Notes under the pieces: generated by a model
Databases searched by the model: none
The model's input: the letters and a program-made list of their open reading frames with translations, nothing else
What the model was told of the DNA's origin: nothing
Program-made: the position numbers and the translations under genes
Assembly: GCF_030406325.1 (NCBI RefSeq)
Contig: NZ_JAUEQY010000006.1
Span: 310,001-374,000, forward strand
Reading direction: 5' to 3'
Length of the DNA stretch: 64,000 nucleotides
From: Actinomadura sp. DC4
GTDB lineage: Bacteria; Actinomycetota; Actinomycetes; Streptosporangiales; Streptosporangiaceae
Shown here: in pieces, positions 63,836 through 64,000 of the stretch
Layout of the letters: each line of letters starts with the position of its first letter
Position numbering within the stretch: the first letter of the stretch is position 1

Positions 63836-64000
63836 GACCGGCTCTCCGCCGCCTCCGGACTGTCAGTGGTCCTGGTTACGGTGAGGTTGTCAGCATCTTC
63901 ACCCAGGTCAAGGTGTACTCAAGGGTCCTCACATCGGTTCCGCGACCGCGAGTCCGTCAATCGACCCCAAGAGGGGCGACTTACCCTCACCGTCGGGTCC
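63836..64000. other. Right edge of window, nothing recognised
   Basis: The final 165 bases contain no supported gene start or RNA. Confidence 0.4.

Overview
This is a GC-rich chromosomal window from an actinomycete. The evidence is the composition, the actinobacterial-type SOS box at recA, family markers such as DUF3046 and an MT0933-like antitoxin, and a conserved order of housekeeping genes (recA-recX-rny-gluABCD-miaB-miaA-dapF, then hflX). The gene set and the very frequent CGTAC words suggest Streptosporangiales/Thermomonosporaceae-like relatives, but that placement is only an inference.

Layout. 0-5 kb: start of a secreted protein (minus strand), the DNA-uptake pair comEA-comEC, then a SpoU/TrmH RNA methyltransferase. 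5-10.6 kb: a frameshifted P-loop kinase pseudogene, a small membrane protein, a hydrolase/PPOX pair divergent from an HxlR regulator with a palindromic operator, a decayed repeat-bearing stretch, and hutI. 10.9-20.4 kb: hflX, then a glycolate-use locus: malate synthase aceB, glcDEF and an LctP/GlcA-type permease. 20.5-27.1 kb: a membrane-anchored protein, an OmpR/histidine-kinase pair, a GT2-GtrA fusion glycosyltransferase and a GT39-type transferase. 27.5-33.8 kb (minus): an oligopeptide-type ABC transporter (two permeases, a fused double ATPase, a lipoprotein binding protein) whose last gene sits behind repeated start modules. 34-39.4 kb: an IS481 remnant, two adjacent acyl-CoA dehydrogenases with a TetR regulator, and an MFS exporter divergent from a second TetR with a 14-bp inverted operator pair. 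39.4-50.9 kb: dapF, miaA, a LigB-like protein, miaB, gluABCD, an S9 peptidase and RNase Y. 51.5-61.8 kb: recX, recA, a divergent ATP-grasp/lipoprotein/GspS-like/DUF350 cluster, DUF3046 plus rhodanese, and the helicase Lhr. 61.8-64 kb: degenerate repeats, a small Cys-Cys protein and a frameshifted merR.

How the genes fit together. aceB, glcDEF and the permease reconstruct glycolate uptake, oxidation to glyoxylate and condensation to malate. The SOS box between recA and the ATP-grasp gene could place a peptide-ligase-like cluster (two ATP-grasp-type enzymes, a Gly/Arg-rich lipoprotein ending in Gly-Gly, and a DUF350 membrane protein) under DNA-damage control; this is the strongest candidate for an undescribed system here. 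The roughly 27 kb between dapF and hflX looks like accessory DNA set into an otherwise conserved chromosome segment.
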